A DNA stretch of 6,032 bases from SAR324 cluster bacterium (lineage in GTDB: Bacteria > Bdellovibrionota > UBA2361 > JAAZON01): contig JAAZON010000253.1 of the NCBI GenBank assembly GCA_012797725.1, positions 1 through 6,032 of the forward strand, given 5' to 3'. This document shows, in pieces, positions 5,504-6,032 of this stretch. Under the pieces are notes generated by a model. The model made no database searches. It saw only the letters and a list, made by a program, of their open reading frames with translations, and was not told the DNA's origin. Position numbers and translations under genes: made by a program. Each line of letters opens with the position of its first letter. Within the stretch, counting starts at the first letter, position 1.

Positions 5504-5845
5504 ATGAGTATAAACGCTAAGTTAGTCCTTACATATGGTAAACATAAGGGAAAAGAGTTTCCATTAAAAGATGGAGAAAACTTAATAGGTCGCATCGATC
5601 CAGATAGTGATGAGGCCTTAGCCATAGATCTTGATGAAGATGACATAGAGGCAAAAGTCTCAAGGCAGCATGCCGTTGTTTGTCTGGAAGATGATAAAGC
5701 CACACTTGAAGACCTAGGGAGTTTAAACGGAACCTTCGTAAAGAAAGCAGATCTCAGAAGACTGGAAAGCGGTGAGAAATACACTCTTCGTTCTGGGGAT
5801 GAATTTATCATAGGGAAAGTATCATTAAGATATGAAGAATACTAG
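5504..5845 (+). CDS. Small stand-alone FHA-domain (phosphothreonine-binding) protein
   Basis: This 113-residue protein is almost entirely one forkhead-associated domain, a beta-sandwich that binds phosphothreonine peptides and usually reads out Ser/Thr kinase signalling. The signature residues are present: Gly29-Arg30 (LIGR), Ser53-Arg54-Gln55-His56 (VSRQHA), Leu71-Gly-Ser-Leu-Asn75-Gly (LGSLNGTFV), and LRSGDEFIIG (95-104) near the end. Between the GR strand and SRQH lies a long, very acidic stretch (about 32-50, rich in Asp/Glu), which may shape peptide specificity. There is no second domain, membrane segment or signal peptide. It is transcribed away from RNase G across a 508-nt gap. Its ribosome site is weak (AGGA about 11 nt, or GGA 3 nt, before the ATG). 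The likely partner is a kinase substrate or a secretion or envelope complex elsewhere in the genome; nothing in the window identifies it. Confidence 0.9.
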   Translation: MSINAKLVLTYGKHKGKEFPLKDGENLIGRIDPDSDEALAIDLDEDDIEAKVSRQHAVVCLEDDKATLEDLGSLNGTFVKKADLRRLESGEKYTLRSGDEFIIGKVSLRYEEY

Positions 5846-5985
5846 CTTGTACGCTGTTCAGAGAGTATTTTCACCAGGGCAATTGGTCGGCCGCTTAGAT
5901 CTTGCCTCCCTGCGCAGATAAAGACTGGCCTTGTTATTTGGTTCCCTTCAGGTTTGCGCGACGAAGCCTTGACGAAGTCGTGTCG
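5842..5985 (-). other. 47-codon open frame fragment, possible gene remnant
   Basis: On the minus strand a frame without stops runs from just after a TAA down to a TAG at 5844-5842, which overlaps the FHA stop codon on the other strand. The translation has a plausible protein texture (for example RPVFICAG and GRPIALVKILSE), but there is no ATG and no ribosome site, and stops interrupt the frame upstream. The plus strand is also open for 48 codons here, in phase with FHA after its stop. It could be the tail of a decayed gene or merely a GC-rich repeat or structured RNA with few stops. I do not recognise it. Confidence 0.2.
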
Positions 5986-6032
5986 TTAGTGCTGTTTAGC
6001 AATGATGGCCGATATTGAAAAGATTTATTGAA
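5846..6032. other. GC-rich unassigned region downstream of FHA
   Basis: Base composition jumps here: 5881-6000 has 62 G+C of 120 (about 52%), against 18 of 60 (30%) at 5281-5340 and 27 of 60 (45%) inside mreB at 1561-1620. It contains a direct repeat GACGAAG (5960-5966 and 5971-5977) and a potential imperfect stem CAGGG/CCCTG with an inner CAA/TTG pair, around 5876-5920. No intrinsic terminator for FHA is obvious. It may be a dispersed repeat, a remnant, or part of a feature beyond the window. Confidence 0.4.

Noticed and set aside
5455..5811. Minus-strand open frame of 118 codons antisense to the FHA gene
   Set aside because: It lies opposite an intact FHA domain with all signature motifs; the Ser-rich translation is typical of an antisense shadow.
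5846..6032. tRNA, SRP RNA or RNase P RNA in the GC-rich tail
   Set aside because: I could not find the conserved loops or cloverleaf of these RNAs on either strand.

Overview
This window looks like an ordinary housekeeping stretch of a Gram-negative, rod-type bacterial chromosome with moderately low GC. The coding samples I counted are about 45% GC and the intergenic samples nearer 30%. The RNase G N-terminus and the FHA protein recall deltaproteobacterial/Bdellovibrionota-like or PVC-like lineages, but the sequence alone does not fix the phylum. I see no CRISPR array, tRNA, rRNA, transposase or phage gene.

Layout from left to right. (1) Positions 1-347, minus strand: the N-terminal part of an unrecognised protein with a Ser-rich soluble segment followed by one membrane helix, cut by the window edge. 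(2) 348-571: an AT-rich gap. (3) A tight minus-strand cluster, read right to left: a GAF protein with a degenerate GGDEF-like C-terminal half (3045-2098), mreB (2117-1038, overlapping the GAF gene by 20 nt), and an ArfB/YaeJ-type GGQ ribosome-rescue hydrolase (1015-572, 22 nt after mreB). (4) 3046-3273: a 228-nt gap with a weak promoter candidate and a 13-nt palindrome. (5) A complete RNase E/G-family endoribonuclease (4995-3274, minus) with a strong Shine-Dalgarno. (6) 4996-5503: a 508-nt divergent intergenic region with palindromes, two tandem hairpins (the second followed by a T-rich tract on the minus strand) and promoter-like motifs. (7) A small stand-alone FHA protein (5504-5845, plus). 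(8) 5846-6032: a GC-richer stretch (about 52% over 5881-6000) that I cannot assign. It holds a 47-codon open frame fragment on the minus strand that ends on the FHA stop codon.

Functionally the minus-strand genes cover RNA decay/processing (RNase G), cell-shape control (MreB, with a sensory-type protein encoded immediately upstream) and rescue of stalled ribosomes (ArfB). FHA is a phosphothreonine-binding module that could sit in a Ser/Thr-kinase circuit, but no kinase is visible here. The points most worth a second look are the translationally overlapped GAF/GGDEF-like-mreB pair with no mreC/mreD following, the structured region upstream of RNase G, and the unexplained GC-rich tail. None of these proves a new system.
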